Assembly: GCA_020696915.1 (NCBI GenBank)
Contig: JAJFMR010000188.1
Coordinates: 1 to 6,218 of the forward strand
DNA: 6,218 nt
Reading direction: 5' to 3'
Source: Rhizobiaceae bacterium
GTDB taxonomy: Bacteria > Pseudomonadota > Alphaproteobacteria > Rhizobiales > Rhizobiaceae
Within the stretch, counting starts at the first letter, position 1. The number at the start of each line of letters is the position of its first letter. The translations under genes and the position numbers were made by a program. Of the stretch, positions 4,656-6,218 are shown piece by piece. Below the pieces are notes generated by a model that ran no database searches, had not been told where the DNA came from, and saw nothing but the letters and a program-made list of their open reading frames with translations.

Positions 4656-6218
4656 TCATTCGGGGAGTCCCGCCTTTCGCAGTCCCCTTGCGAAAACCTG
4701 CATCAGTTCCGGCCGTACGAAATCCATCTGGACGAAGCCCCCGATCGTCCACTGTGGCGCCATTTCCAGCAGGCGCTGCGCTGCGGCACGTGCCAGATCG
4801 AGCTGGCCGAACTCCGCGTGGCTGGCTACCAGCGCGGCGCGAAGCAAGCTGAAATCGGGATTGGCATGAACGGCCAAGGTCGAGTAGCTGACCGCTTCCT
4901 CGAGATGGCCCGTAAACAGCCTCACGCAGGCCAGAGCCAGATATGGGTGGTAGTTCAGCGGATCGAACGGGCTGAGGCGTAATGCGCGCAACGCATGTTC
5001 CTCGCACCGTTCATATCGTTCGCACAGCATATGCACCAGGGCGCTGAAGCCGTAGGCGAGCGCGGAGTTGGCGTTCAGTTTCAGCGCCCGATCCAGCGCG
5101 GCGATCGCGCTCACGTGGTCATGTACGATCATCGCCTGCACGAATGCCGCGATGCTGAGCGCCTGTGGATCGTTCGATCCGGCGCTGAGCACTGCGCCGG
5201 CGTGCCTCAGCGCGGCAGTCCTGTCATCGGCATGAAATCCACCGCGAAGGAAGCGCTGCTCATGACACCACGCAGCGTAGCCGTGGGCCACTGCGAGACC
5301 AGGATCGAGCGCCAACGCCTGGTCAAGGAGTCGCAGGGCTTCGTCGGTACGGTCAGAGGTGTTCGCGTAGGCATGCGGCAGGGCGCGCATGTAGAGGTCG
5401 TACGCATCGAGGTTTTCGGGACGCTTTCGGTTCGCCCGATCGATTTCCGCGCGCCGGAGCGATGGCTCGATGGCGCCGACGATGCTTTCTGTCAAATGAT
5501 CCTGCAAGGCGAAGATGTCTTCGTGGGGGCCTTCGAACCTGTCTGCCCAGACGTGCGTCCCGTCCGATCCGTCGATGAGCTGGCCGGTAATGCGCAACTG
5601 CCCGGCAGCGCGCCGGACGCTCCCCTCCAGCACATACCGGACACCGAGCTCCTTCGCCACCTGACGGACGTCCGCCGCCTGCTTGTACACGAAGCTCGAG
5701 TTGCGGGCGATCACGAAGAGGCCGGAGACCTTGGACAGGCTGGTGATGAGGTCCTCGACCAGGCCATCGGCGAAATAGTCCTGGTTCGGATCGCCACTCA
5801 TATTCACAAATGGCAGCACGGCAATCGACGGCTTCTCTGGCAGGGCCAGTGCTTTTGCAGCGGGAGCTGATCGGAGCCCGCCATCCATCAGGACACGATA
5901 GGCGAGCACCGGTTCGGCCATGTTCTTGACATGCTGGCTGCCGACCGACTCGAAGGCGAAGGCGAGTTTCCTCTCGACTTCATTGGCGACCTTGGCCGAC
6001 ACGCAGATACCTCCAGGCTCGGCGATCTGCTCGAGCCGGGCCGCGATGTTCACGCCTTCACCGTACCTGTCGGTGCCGTCTACGATGACTTCGCCCAGAT
6101 TGATGCCGATGCGGACCCGGATACGCTGGTCTTCCGGAAAATCGGCGTCCCGTTCGACGAGCCCACGCTGCACCGTGACCGCGCATTCGACCGCGTCTAC
6201 GACGCTGCCGAACTCGGC
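4656..6218 (-). CDS. Class III adenylate cyclase with TolB/FlgO-like and TPR domains (5' partial)
   Basis: The reading frame stays open to the right edge, giving about 520 C-terminal residues. The first visible residues, AEFGSVVDAVECAV, are internal to the cyclase domain, so the true start is outside; a GTG at 6173 is not the start. Domains in window numbering:
- Rest of the class III cyclase catalytic domain, to about residue 110: RIGINLGEVIVDG, then Asp50, Asn57 and Arg61 in DRYGEGVNIAARLE. These match the adenine-specifying Asp and the transition-state Asn/Arg of class III cyclases.
- TolB/FlgO-like domain, about 128-255: PSIAVLPFVNMSGDPNQDYFAD, VLEGSVRR, THVWADRF.
- TPR-rich region, about 290-505.
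The metal-binding aspartates and the adenine-contacting Lys lie in the missing ~70 residues. An active ATP-using cyclase is likely but unproven. No membrane segment is seen in the visible part. Such proteins are abundant in Mesorhizobium and Bradyrhizobium. It converges with the acetyltransferase gene and is probably unrelated to it. Confidence 0.9.
   Translation of the reverse strand, partial: AEFGSVVDAVECAVTVQRGLVERDADFPEDQRIRVRIGINLGEVIVDGTDRYGEGVNIAARLEQIAEPGGICVSAKVANEVERKLAFAFESVGSQHVKNMAEPVLAYRVLMDGGLRSAPAAKALALPEKPSIAVLPFVNMSGDPNQDYFADGLVEDLITSLSKVSGLFVIARNSSFVYKQAADVRQVAKELGVRYVLEGSVRRAAGQLRITGQLIDGSDGTHVWADRFEGPHEDIFALQDHLTESIVGAIEPSLRRAEIDRANRKRPENLDAYDLYMRALPHAYANTSDRTDEALRLLDQALALDPGLAVAHGYAAWCHEQRFLRGGFHADDRTAALRHAGAVLSAGSNDPQALSIAAFVQAMIVHDHVSAIAALDRALKLNANSALAYGFSALVHMLCERYERCEEHALRALRLSPFDPLNYHPYLALACVRLFTGHLEEAVSYSTLAVHANPDFSLLRAALVASHAEFGQLDLARAAAQRLLEMAPQWTIGGFVQMDFVRPELMQVFARGLRKAGLPE

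Noticed and set aside
4995..5870. 291-codon plus-strand open frame
   Set aside because: It is antisense to the clearly recognisable cyclase/TPR protein and shows no domain resemblance.

Overview
The window is high-GC and codes densely. Its gene content fits an alphaproteobacterium of the order Hyphomicrobiales (Rhizobiales), most likely from the Mesorhizobium/Phyllobacteriaceae neighbourhood. The main pointers are a rhizobial-type PLP-fold-III ornithine/lysine decarboxylase followed by a YhbS-like acetyltransferase, and a class III adenylate cyclase fused to a TolB/FlgO-like domain and TPRs. This placement comes from recognising protein families by eye, not from a database search.

Left block, minus strand (positions 2237 down to 1). 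An amidase-signature hydrolase with a complete Lys-Ser-Ser triad is followed 4 nt later by a LysR-type regulator whose Shine-Dalgarno sequence lies inside the amidase 3' end. The two are almost certainly co-transcribed. A hairpin comes next, then the first 20 codons of what looks like a secreted protein that leaves the window.

Central block, plus strand (2312 to 4606). A sigma70-like promoter at 2312-2340 lies about 430 nt upstream of the decarboxylase start at 2779. The long leader between them has no convincing gene but is full of stem-loops, including mutually exclusive pairings and two copies of a GGTCTC motif complementary to the decarboxylase ribosome-binding region. Position, length, lineage and downstream gene match the alphaproteobacterial speF leader RNA. 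The decarboxylase makes putrescine (or cadaverine). A GNAT acetyltransferase follows after a 97-nt gap that carries a 12-bp hairpin.

Right block, minus strand (6218 down to 4656). This is the C-terminal ~520 residues of an adenylate/guanylate-cyclase protein with a TolB/FlgO-like domain and TPRs. Its N-terminus lies beyond the window. It converges on the acetyltransferase across a 49-nt gap.

The most interesting element is the structured leader upstream of the decarboxylase. The rest is ordinary chromosomal content, and no mobile element, CRISPR array, tRNA or rRNA was seen.
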